Of a stretch of DNA of 64,000 nucleotides, positions 1-8,465 are shown one piece after another. The position numbers were made by a program, and so were the translations under genes. Below the pieces are notes generated by a model that searched no databases, was not told where the DNA came from, and saw nothing but the letters and a program-made list of their open reading frames with translations. The stretch's first letter is position 1. Each line of letters begins with the position of its first letter. Source of the stretch: Allobaculum mucilyticum (lineage in GTDB: Bacteria; Bacillota_I; Bacilli_A; Erysipelotrichales; Erysipelotrichaceae); contig NZ_CP078089.1 in the NCBI RefSeq assembly GCF_022701195.1, positions 2,976,001 through 3,040,000 of the forward strand. The letters run 5' to 3'.

Positions 1-1647
1 CTATTTCAACCGTGTCATTATTCCTGAGCTGGTTAAACTTGAATCGATTTTTGAGCCTCTTTACTCAAAGAACACCAACACCAGACCTTCAACTCCTACA
101 TACCTCGTTTTAGCTATGCTTGTTTTGAAAGATCTGTTTACTCTGACAGACGAAGAACTGGAGAGAAGCGTTACCTTTTCTCTGGAGTATCAGTTCGCTC
201 TTGGAACAACGTCCTTTGAACATCAGCCGGTAAACCAGAGAACGCTTAACCGCTTTCGTGCTGCCAATGCCTTTTATATGCAGCAGACTGGCATCGATCT
301 TCTCCATGAATTTGCCGAAAAACTGGCCAAGTCTCTTAAAGACGCCTATCTTGGCACCAATCTCAAGCGGAGAATGGACTCCATCATGGTCGATAACGGC
401 GCCAGAAAGCTTTCAAGACTGCAGCTGGCGCATGTGGTCATTAAAAACATGCTCATGGTTTTGGATGAAAACAAAATCGCAATCCCCGAGAATCTTCAAC
501 ACTATATCGAGGACTTCGATGAGAATAAGGTTACTTATCACTCCCATACTCCGGCTGCGGCTAAACTGCAGACCGCTTTTCAGGATGCCTGTGCCGTTCG
601 TGATCTGATTCCAGGCACGCTGAATGACTGTGAAGAAGCACAGATGCTCATCCGCTTTGTTTCCGAGCAGGTCAACACAAACACCGATGGCTCTTTTCAT
701 TCCGTTCGTGACGGAAAAGAGCTGAACTCGACTGTCCTGAACAATCCAGTTGAGCCGGAATCGACTTTCCGTAAGAAGGCCGGTGAAAATCACCAGGGAT
801 ACGTTGGCAATTTCGCTGAAACAGTCGACCTCGATACCAACCGAAAGATCATCGACTCATTTGATTTCCAGCCCAATATCTACAGCGATTCCAAGTTCGC
901 CAAAGATGAAATTCAGAAGATGGCTGAAGAAGGAGACGAAACAACTTTGGTTGCCGACGGAGCCTACATCAGCGTGGATAACATCAATGAAGCAGCTGAA
1001 CACGGAATTCAACTTGTAGGAACTGCTATGACGGGTAAAGAAACACCCGATTTGACTGCTGATTTCGAAATCGATGAAGAAACAAAAACGGTAACCTGCC
1101 CAAACGGAAAGACTGCAGATCGAGTAACCTACTACGAGAAAACCGATTCCTGGAATATCTCATTCCACAAAGAAACAACCTGTAAAGATTGCCCATTCGC
1201 TGCAACTGGCCGATGCCCGATGAAAAATCACAAAAGAGTCAGATCTGGAACCATTTCCCAGAAGAAGATCCAAAGAGCACACCTTCAGCGGACCATGAAA
1301 AGTGAAGAGGCAATTGCCAATTACCGGTTCAGAAACGGTGTTGAAGCTATCCCAAACCAGCTAAGAAGGAATCAAAAAATTGATACCCTTCCGTTCAGGG
1401 GGTTAGTGCGCAAAAAATTCGGATATACGTTAGCTATTACGGCAATAAACGTAAGACGAGTGCTGAAATACGCACAAGAAGATGCCAAACAGGCATTGGA
1501 TCTTCTTGTATCTTCGCTGATTCAAGCTATGTATGTGAAATATGCCCCAATTTCACATATTGAACTCAATTTAGCTTTTGTTTGCGTTCACTATTGATGA
1601 ACACCAAATCTGCCGTCAGCAAAATTGGGTATTTTGTCTGACGCATC
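1..1647 (+). mobile_element. IS1182-type insertion sequence, copy 1 (left part outside window)
   Basis: The sequence matches the complete copy at 50818-52720. The window begins inside the transposase gene, so the left end is missing. The right end is the terminal inverted repeat, read here as CTGACGCATC and ending at 1647. The flank 1648-1654 (ATATTAA) should be the target duplication if its partner lies outside the window. The element interrupts an exporter-like gene that runs on the other strand. Confidence 0.9.
2..1597 (+). CDS. IS1182 family transposase, 5' end cut by the window
   Basis: The frame is open from the first bases and identical in arrangement to the 50868-52565 copy, which shows that about 40 N-terminal codons lie outside the window. 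The protein has an N-terminal DUF772-like helical region and then an RNase H-type DDE core. Probable acidic residues lie in VADGAYIS and in the C-terminal NGVEAIPNQLRR block, followed by the FGYTLAITAINVRR helix usual in this family. A CxxC-type cluster (CKDCPFAATGRCP) lies between the core parts. It catalyses transposition of its own element. The frame is intact, unlike the copy at 25945-27840. Confidence 0.9.
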   Translation, partial: YFNRVIIPELVKLESIFEPLYSKNTNTRPSTPTYLVLAMLVLKDLFTLTDEELERSVTFSLEYQFALGTTSFEHQPVNQRTLNRFRAANAFYMQQTGIDLLHEFAEKLAKSLKDAYLGTNLKRRMDSIMVDNGARKLSRLQLAHVVIKNMLMVLDENKIAIPENLQHYIEDFDENKVTYHSHTPAAAKLQTAFQDACAVRDLIPGTLNDCEEAQMLIRFVSEQVNTNTDGSFHSVRDGKELNSTVLNNPVEPESTFRKKAGENHQGYVGNFAETVDLDTNRKIIDSFDFQPNIYSDSKFAKDEIQKMAEEGDETTLVADGAYISVDNINEAAEHGIQLVGTAMTGKETPDLTADFEIDEETKTVTCPNGKTADRVTYYEKTDSWNISFHKETTCKDCPFAATGRCPMKNHKRVRSGTISQKKIQRAHLQRTMKSEEAIANYRFRNGVEAIPNQLRRNQKIDTLPFRGLVRKKFGYTLAITAINVRRVLKYAQEDAKQALDLLVSSLIQAMYVKYAPISHIELNLAFVCVHY

Positions 1648-2078
1648 ATATTAAAGAGGTAGGCGATGACGACGCCGATGCACAGCAGCCAGAATTCATT
1701 GAGGATCATGTTCAGATCAAAACTGTGCGTCAGAGCAAAATGAGTGGCAATCAGAGCATTGACGCTCAGCGTATTCTGCATATGGCTCATCTCACACATG
1801 ACAACTACGAAGAACAGTACGATCGCAAACGAAAAGATCTGTGAAGACTGCAGCGGCAGAAACAGCCAGCAGATCAGTATTGTTCCAATAAACGTGATAA
1901 AGCGGTTGATAATCAGCTGAACCGTCTGCCTTCTTGTTGTCAGCAAAGTCAGCAGGGCGATGGTTCCAGCCGAAGGAGCGCTCTGCAGATTCAGAAACTC
2001 TGCGATCAGAATCGCAAGCGCGCTTCCCGCACCGATTTTCAGTGAAAGCATCAGTGCATTCCGTGTTTTATAATTCAT
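1648..2078 (-). pseudogene. aromatic acid exporter (FUSC/ArAE-like) membrane protein, truncated by IS1182
   Basis: An ATG at 2078 has a good ribosome site (AGGAGAAATA then ATG). It opens about 143 codons of genuine sequence with hydrophobic spans around residues 10-30, 35-50, 58-75, 78-95 and 125-142. The pattern (short N-terminal loop, SAGTIALLTLL, TTRRQTVQLIINR) fits the N-terminal membrane half of ArAE_1/FUSC-type exporters. At 1648 the frame enters the inverted repeat of the IS and the last ~27 codons are IS-derived, so the usual cytoplasmic C-terminal domain is missing. The rest of the gene should lie left of the window, beyond the IS. Family assignment is moderate; the truncation is directly visible. 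Confidence 0.65.
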
Positions 2079-2142
2079 TATTTCTCCTGTTTGTATCGGT
2101 CTTTTTTTTAAAAAGACAGTTTAATAAAACCACAGGAGGTTC

Positions 2143-3189
2143 ATGATGAAAAGAATTTTTTCCCTGCTATTTCCAGGAAAGAATGTGTGAAAGAACGAGG
2201 CAGAAAAAAAGCCGGAAGGCGAAGAGAAAAGAGCAGTTTTACGATCTCTATGCGTGTTTCGATACGATCAGAGTATGAGTAAAGTACATTGCGTGGCAGA
2301 ACCGCTTTTAAAAACAGACGAAAACAGCCAGATAGGCTCCAAGGGTATAAATAAGCCCATACTGATCCAAAACGCAACGGATTCTCCGGGAAATCATCCA
2401 AAGATCGAGTGTGCATTCTTTGATGTGGACGGCACGCTACATTCTCATCAGCTGAAAGCTGTACCGGAAAGCGCCCTGAACACGATTGAAGAAATGCAGA
2501 AAAAAGGCATCCTCTGTGTTATGGCCAGCGGCCGTTCGATTCATGAAGTAGATGAGCTTCCAGTTGGAAAGATTCCCTTTGATGCCTACATTCTGCTAAA
2601 CGGTCAGCTGATTCTAGATAAAGACCGGCAGATTCTGTCCGGCCATCCCATTGAAGGAAAATCGAAAGAAAACATCCTCCACCTGTTTGAAGAAAGAAAC
2701 ATCCCGGTTCTTCTTGTTGAAAAAGACGGGCTCTACATCAATCAGATCACCGATCATGTCGTGACGGCTCAGAAGGCAATTTCTACGCCTCTTCCGCCGG
2801 TTGGTACCTATTCGGGAAATCCGTTCTATCTGGCGATTGGCTTCATCCCCAAAGAACAGGAATCCTGGCTGAAAGCACAGCTTCCAGAATGCAGACTGAC
2901 GCGCTGGAATGACTATGCGATGGATATTGTCAGCAAGACCGGCGGCAAACTCGCCGGTATCCGGGAGTATCTGGATCTGGTTCATATCGATCATAAAAAC
3001 ACGATTGCCTTTGGAGACGGCGAAAACGATGAAGATATGCTTCATGAAGTCGGCATCGGTGTTGTCATGAAAGACTGCGATCCAGCTGCAGAGCGTGCTG
3101 CGGATTATATGACAGATACGGTCGAAGAAGATGGAATCGAAAAAGCAGCCCGGTATTTCGGACTGATCGATGAAACGAGAATCGGATAA
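2143..3189 (+). CDS. Cof-type HAD-IIB phosphatase with an interrupted N-terminal extension
   Basis: The HAD domain starts at about 2404. Motif I is FFDVDGTL, motif II is in VMASGRS, and the C-terminal motif is AFGDGENDEDML, typical of Cof-like sugar-phosphate or nucleotide phosphatases (about 260 residues). Its own start is unclear: the longest uninterrupted frame begins at GTG 2254, which lacks a ribosome site and leaves about 50 unusual residues before the domain. The only strong ribosome site (ACAGGAGG) precedes ATG 2143. That frame is the HAD frame but meets TGA at 2188-2190 after 15 codons, then stays open to 3189. The TGA may be a nonsense mutation, or 2143-2190 may be a separate leader peptide. 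Function is known only at family level. Confidence 0.8.
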
Positions 3190-3561
3190 AAAAACACTGT
3201 ATCTTGTATTTGAGCTATATCTGATTCAGGTTGATTTTTCTATGGAGAATACTCCATTTTGAAGTGAAGTCAGACTGGCTGGAATTCGCAAATATGAAAG
3301 CGCTTGGAAGATGCAAATCAGCTGATTTATACCAAGTGTGTGATCTCAAATATCACTCTGCAAGCATTTTTGCGAAAAAGGTTTACATTATTCCTTGCTT
3401 GAAGGCGATTCGTTCGCCTTTTCTTTTGCCCGCAGTCAATCAGGGGCAAAGAAGGACCGTCCATTATGGGCGATTTATTTTTATCCGGCACTCTTCATCT
3501 GCGTAAAACGGGATGCCGGATTTGGATCTTTTGAAGATCATTTTGGAAAGGGAGATTTGTT
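3190..3561 (+). promoter_or_regulatory. intergenic leader of the antiporter gene, with terminator and hairpins
   Basis: No convincing gene is present. It holds the small palindrome ATGGAG/CTCCAT (3241-3257), a U-tailed hairpin at 3402-3426 that probably ends the HAD transcript, and a structured stretch just before the antiporter. In that stretch ATCCGGCA (3483-3490) pairs with TGCCGGAT (3514-3521), followed by GATCTT/AAGATC (3525-3539) and the ribosome site AAAGGGAG. The structure could be a regulatory leader, but I do not recognise a known riboswitch class. Confidence 0.4.
3402..3427 (+). terminator. intrinsic terminator after the HAD gene
   Basis: AAGGCGA and TTCGCCTT form a short GC stem followed by TTTTCTTTT. 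Confidence 0.55.
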
Positions 3562-4842
3562 TTGAGTTACGCACTGAATATCGCCACCGCGGTTCTTGCC
3601 GGCCTTCTGCTGACGAGAATCGGAAACCGCTTTAAACTGCCGGATGTCACTTCATATCTGATTGCCGGTCTGCTGCTGGGTCCATGTATGATTGGAGCTC
3701 TGCAGATTCCAGGACTGGGCTTTCATACCTTTGAAGATGTACAAGCCCTGGAGGCCTTCAACTCCGTTGCCCTTGGCTTTATCGCCTTTGCCATCGGCAG
3801 CGAATTCAGACTGTCTCATATCCGGCAGACTGGAAAACAGGCTGTCATTATCGGTATTCTGCAGGCAGTCATTACAACAGCTGTCGTTGACCTGGTACTT
3901 TTTGTGGTTCATCTGATGATTCCGGATGTTCTGACCATTGCGGATGTACTGATCCTCGGTGCGATTGCGGCTGCAACTGCTCCTGCTGCAACGCTGATGG
4001 TTGTCCGTCAGTACAAAGCTAAAGGCGTTGTTACTTCGACACTGCTTCCGGTTGTTGCTCTGGATGATGCGGTCGGTCTGATCCTCTTTACCGTTTCCTT
4101 TGGAATTGCAATGCAGCTGCAGTCTGGCGGGGCTGCGGATCCAGTCGCACTCTTTGTAGAGCCGCTCTGTGAAATTGTTTTCTCTGTCGGTATCGGTGCA
4201 GTCCTTGGATGGCTGCTGACCCATATCGCCCGGATTTTCCATTCCAACCGCAACCGGATCTCGCTGATCGTCAGCTTCATCATCTTTGGCGTAACGATTT
4301 CCACTCTGCATTTCTCGATCGGTTCGCTCAGTTTTGGTCTTTCTTCGCTGCTTGTGAACATGATGCTCGGTACAGTGTTCTGCAACTGCTGCCGCAGCTC
4401 TGAAGATCTGATGGACCGTGCAGATCGCTGGTCAGCACCGCTTATGACGCTCTTCTTCGTTCTTTCGGGTGCTGAACTGAACATTTATGCATTTGGAAAT
4501 GTTCTTGTTCTGCTGATCGGTCTGACCTACATCATTTCCCGCTGTGCAGGAAAATACTTCGGTGCGCAGATTTCTTCGTCTATTGCTCACAGTCCGGCTA
4601 CAGTCAGACGCTGGCTTGGTATTACGCTCTTCCCGCAGGCCGGGGTTGCTCTTGGCATGGCTGCTACAGTTGGAAGCCGCATGGGTGCTGATGGTGCAAT
4701 GATCCGTAACGTAGTTCTGTTCGGCGTTCTGATCTACGAACTGCTTGGTCCATCGCTGACAAAATATGCGCTGACCCAGGCTGGAGAAATCCATCCGAAA
4801 AAAGACAAAGAGAAACCGGTACCTGCCGCTCTTCCTCATTAG
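3562..4842 (+). CDS. CPA2-family cation/proton antiporter (NhaP/KefB-like membrane domain)
   Basis: A 426-residue, almost wholly hydrophobic protein with about 12 membrane spans. Start is TTG 3562, 7 bases after AAAGGGAG. Family features are the N-terminal LPDVTSYLIAGLLLGP block, a half-way ALDDAVGLILFTV helix (the DD-type ion-binding site of CPA2 exchangers), and a late GITLFPQAGVALGMA helix. There is no C-terminal TrkA-N/TrkA-C regulatory domain; the protein ends in a short lysine-rich tail. It probably exchanges Na+ or K+ for protons at the cell membrane; the ion cannot be told from sequence. It is monocistronic: a terminator follows 50 bases after the stop, and a structured leader lies in front. 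Confidence 0.88.
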   Translation: MSYALNIATAVLAGLLLTRIGNRFKLPDVTSYLIAGLLLGPCMIGALQIPGLGFHTFEDVQALEAFNSVALGFIAFAIGSEFRLSHIRQTGKQAVIIGILQAVITTAVVDLVLFVVHLMIPDVLTIADVLILGAIAAATAPAATLMVVRQYKAKGVVTSTLLPVVALDDAVGLILFTVSFGIAMQLQSGGAADPVALFVEPLCEIVFSVGIGAVLGWLLTHIARIFHSNRNRISLIVSFIIFGVTISTLHFSIGSLSFGLSSLLVNMMLGTVFCNCCRSSEDLMDRADRWSAPLMTLFFVLSGAELNIYAFGNVLVLLIGLTYIISRCAGKYFGAQISSSIAHSPATVRRWLGITLFPQAGVALGMAATVGSRMGADGAMIRNVVLFGVLIYELLGPSLTKYALTQAGEIHPKKDKEKPVPAALPH

Positions 4843-4889
4843 TCTGATTAAACACGCAACAAATTACAGGTTCAGTATTCTGTGACCTG

Positions 4890-4930
4890 CCAAAAACCGG
4901 CACTTCCTGAAAAGGAAATGCCGGTTTTCT
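4890..4930 (+). terminator. intrinsic terminator after the antiporter gene
   Basis: A perfect-looking stem AAAACCGGCA/TGCCGGTTTT with inner TTCC/GGAA pairing, loop TGAAAA, and A- and T-rich flanks. It could act in both directions. Confidence 0.8.
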
Positions 4931-5023
4931 GTTGGAGCAAATCAAATTTTTTAAGCGTAACCTTTCTTTCGATGGTTTCTCCCATTAGCATCACAGAAAA
5001 TTACTCCCCTCCCAGCCTGAAAA

Positions 5024-5060
5024 TGAAAAAAAAAGAAAACCGCTCAACTATGAGCGGCAA
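5024..5060 (-). terminator. minus-strand terminator of the small acidic gene
   Basis: On the minus strand CCGCTC/GAGCGG encloses a 6-base loop and is followed by TTTTCTTTTTTTT. Confidence 0.75.
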
Positions 5061-5069
5061 TATTTACAG

Positions 5070-5384
5070 CTATTCAGGCAGAAGGGCAGATACCATGAGA
5101 TCGAGCATCATTTGAAAGGCTGCTTCGGGAATCTCTTTTGTTTTTCCGAAAGAAAAGAGCCGGCTAATGGCTCATTCTTCATCTTCTGATTCATTTTTTG
5201 ATGCCATTATCTGTTTATACCACGCCATAATCTCGTCAGCTTCTCTTTTTTCTTCGGGCGATAAGTCTTCATACGGAGTAAAAGTTGCATAAATCGGACC
5301 GTTAAGCCGATCGTCATGATAATCGAGGCCGGGAACGGGTTCTCTTTCAGGCATATGTTGATTTACATTTTCTTCTTTTTTCAT
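5070..5384 (-). CDS. small acidic protein of unknown function, with an in-frame TGA
   Basis: ATG 5384 follows AGAAGGAAGC and encodes 70 residues, rich in Glu and Asp, ending at TGA 5172-5174. I do not recognise a family. The same frame continues for 33 more sense codons (AISRLFSFGKTKEIPEA and on), ending at TAG 5070-5072 just before the terminator. The extension is amphipathic and protein-like, so the original product may have been about 104 residues. Alternatives are a nonsense mutation, rare readthrough, or chance openness. The 70-residue form is the safe call. Confidence 0.55.
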
Positions 5385-5572
5385 AATGCTTCCTTCTAAT
5401 TTGAGATTACGGCTTTATACTCTGCTGGGCCATAATTAATGACGCTGTTTATAGCTTTACTAATTAAATTGAGGCTGAACAGACCTTCTTTCTGTTTTGT
5501 GATTCTGCTTAATTCTTTAGTCCGAAAAACAGGAACTGTTCGTGATGGCCGCCAAAAAAAAGACGGCTCAAA

Positions 5573-5632
5573 GCAAAAAACAAAAAACTTCCGTGATTTC
5601 AGCCTTTAATCGGGCTCGAATCGCGGAAGTCG
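5573..5632 (-). terminator. terminator of the adenylation/GNAT/esterase operon
   Basis: On the minus strand ACTTCCGCGATT pairs with AATCACGGAAGT, with an inner GCC/GGC helix, then TTTTTTGTTTTTT. It lies about 85 bases after the esterase stop. Confidence 0.8.
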
Positions 5633-5715
5633 AAGTGTACAGCTCAGCACCTTGGGCAGGTTCCAGTTCAGCAATCAGCAGTGATTCACTTTGAAGTCTG
5701 CTTTTCAGATCCGGT

Positions 5716-6417
5716 TCACAGCGTATGAAGCAGCCAGTGAAGGGCTCTGGCCAGTCTTGCAGGCGGATTCTGAAAATGATTGCCTGGATTCCATTCGAAG
5801 ACAGTCGGAACTTTCTGCGCGGCAAAGCAGTGTTCGATCTGTTCGGTACAGATGCCGGTTGTCTGCAGAACGGGATTGGATGTTTTAGTTTCTGTGTTGC
5901 CTAAGGAGAAATAGATCGCTTCAAGGAGATGGGAGAGTTTCTGACTGCATGCCCATTTTGCAAAATCCGGATACCAGAGAGATCCGGAAACACTTGCATA
6001 GCCCTCAAAGGGAGCATTCGATAGTGCTGCATAGGTTGCAAACAGACCGCCCATCGAATAGCCGATCAGAATGGTAGTGACAGGCGGTTCAGGCAGCTGG
6101 CTGAGGGCCCAGAGCAGTGCGGTCTGTTCGATCCAGGAAAGAAAAGATGCTGCTTCGCCGGTAAAATGGTCATCTGCCATAATCAGCGGCTTGCTGGGCC
6201 ATGGCGAAAGATCTTCATCCCAGCGAATATTTGAAATACTGAGCAGATTGAAAGCCGGCGTTCCATGACGTCTGCAGATCGCAAGCAGATCTGTCGGATC
6301 GGGCTGACCGGCAATCAGAACGACTAACGGAAGGGCGCGGTGTGAAGCAATTCGAAGCTTCAGCGTTCCCTGTTTAAAAGAAGCACGAACGGTTTTGTCA
6401 GAAAATGATTCAGACAT
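5716..6417 (-). CDS. alpha/beta-hydrolase, esterase D/IroE-like
   Basis: A 233-residue protein. The nucleophile elbow GYSMGG puts the catalytic Ser at about 121. The C-terminal WNPGNHFQNP supplies the probable His near 213. The fold layout resembles small trilactone/peptide esterases (IroE, BesA) or type II thioesterases. It has no signal peptide, so it is cytoplasmic. It begins 9 bases after the GNAT stop and is the last gene of a three-gene minus-strand unit. A role in releasing or hydrolysing an ester or thioester made by the unit is an inference from context. Substrate unknown. Confidence 0.75.
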   Translation of the reverse strand: MSESFSDKTVRASFKQGTLKLRIASHRALPLVVLIAGQPDPTDLLAICRRHGTPAFNLLSISNIRWDEDLSPWPSKPLIMADDHFTGEAASFLSWIEQTALLWALSQLPEPPVTTILIGYSMGGLFATYAALSNAPFEGYASVSGSLWYPDFAKWACSQKLSHLLEAIYFSLGNTETKTSNPVLQTTGICTEQIEHCFAAQKVPTVFEWNPGNHFQNPPARLARALHWLLHTL

Positions 6418-6426
6418 AGGAATACC

Positions 6427-6975
6427 TCATGAATGGAAGGGCAGTTTAAGCAGATCGGGATAGTCGACAAATCCCATCGAGCGATACAGCGGCAGCCCAT
6501 CCTGTGAACTTTCCAGATAAATCTTACCGGTCTTACGACGGATTGCCTTATCAATCAGCGCCTGAACTGTCTGGCGGCCGATTTTTCTGTGACGGAATTC
6601 AGGAACGGTGTAGATATTCATCAGATAGCCGCAGGATCCTTCTTGGTTATCCGGAGAGGGCATCTCGTAACTGAAACAGATCCCTCCGCACCCAATGATG
6701 GCTCCATTGTTACGGACGAAAACTGCGACATGTTCGCCGGATGGAATCGCATGTCTGTAGTAGTTCTGATTATTATCATACAGCTTCTGATAGAGTGCCT
6801 GATTTTCGGGAAGAGTCCAGTCGACATCGAAGACATCCGAAAGAACACGCATGCGCCACTCCATCAATAGAGGCAGATCAGAAAGACTTGCCTGTTCGAT
6901 GGAACAGATCAGTGGAAGTGCTTCATCATGGTCAGGATGGACAGTCTGGCCTGTATACTCCTGGTTTGATGTCAT
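6427..6975 (-). CDS. GNAT-family N-acetyltransferase
   Basis: A 182-residue protein with the GNAT fold. The acetyl-CoA binding segment is in the PEFRHRKIGRQTVQALIDKA region (motif A, R-x-x-x-G-R), preceded by the LMNIYTVP strand and followed by IYLESSQDGLPLYRSMGF, the usual C-terminal substrate-side motif. The start ATG 6975 overlaps the TGA of the adenylation gene (ATGA), so the two are translationally coupled. The acceptor is unknown; the coupling suggests it acts on an amino acid or product handled by the adenylating enzyme. Confidence 0.82.
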   Translation of the reverse strand: MTSNQEYTGQTVHPDHDEALPLICSIEQASLSDLPLLMEWRMRVLSDVFDVDWTLPENQALYQKLYDNNQNYYRHAIPSGEHVAVFVRNNGAIIGCGGICFSYEMPSPDNQEGSCGYLMNIYTVPEFRHRKIGRQTVQALIDKAIRRKTGKIYLESSQDGLPLYRSMGFVDYPDLLKLPFHS

Positions 6976-8465
6976 TGCGAAAGAGCACCTTCTTTCATGA
7001 CGACAGGCAGAGCCCGGGTATCGACTTTGCCATTTGGCGTATAAGGCAGAGCGCTCATGCGGACAAAGAATTCAGGAATCATGTAGTCCGGAAGTTCAGC
7101 TGCCAGACCCTGACGCAGCGAAGTCAGCGAAAGAGATGGATCTTCAAGAACGACATAGGCAATCAGATAATCAAGATCCATCGGATCTTTGAAGGCTCTG
7201 ACGGCAGCCATCGCAATGCCGGGAAGTCTGGAAAGTACATTTTCAACTTCGCCTGTTTCTACCCGTTTGCCAAGGATCATGACCTGACTGTCCTTACGGA
7301 ACAGAAAAGCCAGATTGCCATCCGGAAGCATCCGTCCAAGATCTCCGCTGAAGTAGATTTTCTGCCCATCGGGTGTCGTGCGGAAGGCTTCGTTTTCTTT
7401 TTTCCGGTCTCCCGTATAACCCATCGAAACACCCTGACCGAGAATGCAGATTTCTCCGATTTCTCCATCCGGGACCGGCTTGCCGTTTTCATCGAGCAGA
7501 ACGATCTGTGTTTCCAGAACAGGATGACCGATTGGGAATGTTCCATCAGAAAGCGGGGAAGTGTGTGAGCAGTCGCAATAAGCAGCGCAGACTGTAGTCT
7601 CCGATGGACCATACGTGTTGTAGACAAGAACCTTGCTGCGAAGATTACTGACATAACTTTCGCGAAGAACATCTCCGCCGCTGATCAATAGACGCAGGGA
7701 ATCTGGAATTGAATCCAGACGGTTCATCTGTTCGAGCAGATAAGGAAAGCCGCTTACGATCGTGATTCCTTTATCCTGAATAAACTGCATAAGCGAATGA
7801 ATGTCTTTCTTCTGTTCTGCATTGGGAATCACCAGAGCGGCTCCGTTGAGAAGTGTCGTAAAGACTTCTTCTGTGAAGATATCAAAGGAGCAGACGGAAT
7901 ACTGAAGCATGAGATCACCTGGACCGCTGTGAAATTCATGCTCAAATGCTCTGGCATAGTGGCAGACGTTTGCAGAAGAGACCATAACGCCTTTTGGCTT
8001 TCCGGTTGTTCCGGATGTATAGAGGATGTAAGCCGGATCTTCCGGTTTTTCTTTATAGCTGTAAAGATCACCATCTCCTGCTTTTTCGACCAGATACGAA
8101 AATGACCAGACTGGAATATCGCAATCACTAAAGCGTCCGGGATCCTGATCAGTGATCAGCAGATCCGCTCTGGCATCTTCCATCATGAAGTCGATCCGTT
8201 TTGTCGGAAAAGAAGGCTCTGCAGGAATATAAGCTGCGCCGTTTTTGAGAATTGCGAGCAGCAGAAGAATCAGACTGGATGAATGCTCCATCACAACACC
8301 GATCCGCCTGGCATCGGCTGGCAGTGCGGCAGAGAGTTCTGCAGCACGTTTTGCGGTTTCGAAATAGCTGAGTGTTCCCTTTGCATCGATCAGAGCCGGT
8401 GCGTCTGGCGACTTGCTGACCCAGTCAAAAAAAAGGGCATAAATGCAGTTTGTTTTATCGTCCAT
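6972..8465 (-). CDS. stand-alone amino-acid adenylation enzyme (NRPS A-domain, AMP-binding)
   Basis: A 497-residue ANL-superfamily enzyme. It has the A3 P-loop ILYTSGTTGKPKG (about 148-159), CSFDIFTEE with the Asp (about 195) that normally holds an alpha-amino group, A5 YNTYGPSETT, A7 YFSGDLGR, A8 GKRVETGEVE, and A10 PNGKVDTRAL with the catalytic Lys near 482. It should activate an amino acid as its AMP ester. There is no condensation or carrier domain in the protein and no carrier-protein gene nearby. It is the first gene of an A-domain/GNAT/esterase unit, with an AAGGAGA ribosome site before ATG 8465. DltA-type D-alanine ligase is a relative, but no dltBCD genes are present. Confidence 0.85.
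   Translation of the reverse strand: MDDKTNCIYALFFDWVSKSPDAPALIDAKGTLSYFETAKRAAELSAALPADARRIGVVMEHSSSLILLLLAILKNGAAYIPAEPSFPTKRIDFMMEDARADLLITDQDPGRFSDCDIPVWSFSYLVEKAGDGDLYSYKEKPEDPAYILYTSGTTGKPKGVMVSSANVCHYARAFEHEFHSGPGDLMLQYSVCSFDIFTEEVFTTLLNGAALVIPNAEQKKDIHSLMQFIQDKGITIVSGFPYLLEQMNRLDSIPDSLRLLISGGDVLRESYVSNLRSKVLVYNTYGPSETTVCAAYCDCSHTSPLSDGTFPIGHPVLETQIVLLDENGKPVPDGEIGEICILGQGVSMGYTGDRKKENEAFRTTPDGQKIYFSGDLGRMLPDGNLAFLFRKDSQVMILGKRVETGEVENVLSRLPGIAMAAVRAFKDPMDLDYLIAYVVLEDPSLSLTSLRQGLAAELPDYMIPEFFVRMSALPYTPNGKVDTRALPVVMKEGALSQ

Noticed and set aside
3231-3506. 91-codon plus-strand ORF between the HAD and antiporter genes
   Set aside because: No ribosome site, a composition unlike protein, and it overlaps a clear terminator hairpin and the leader.
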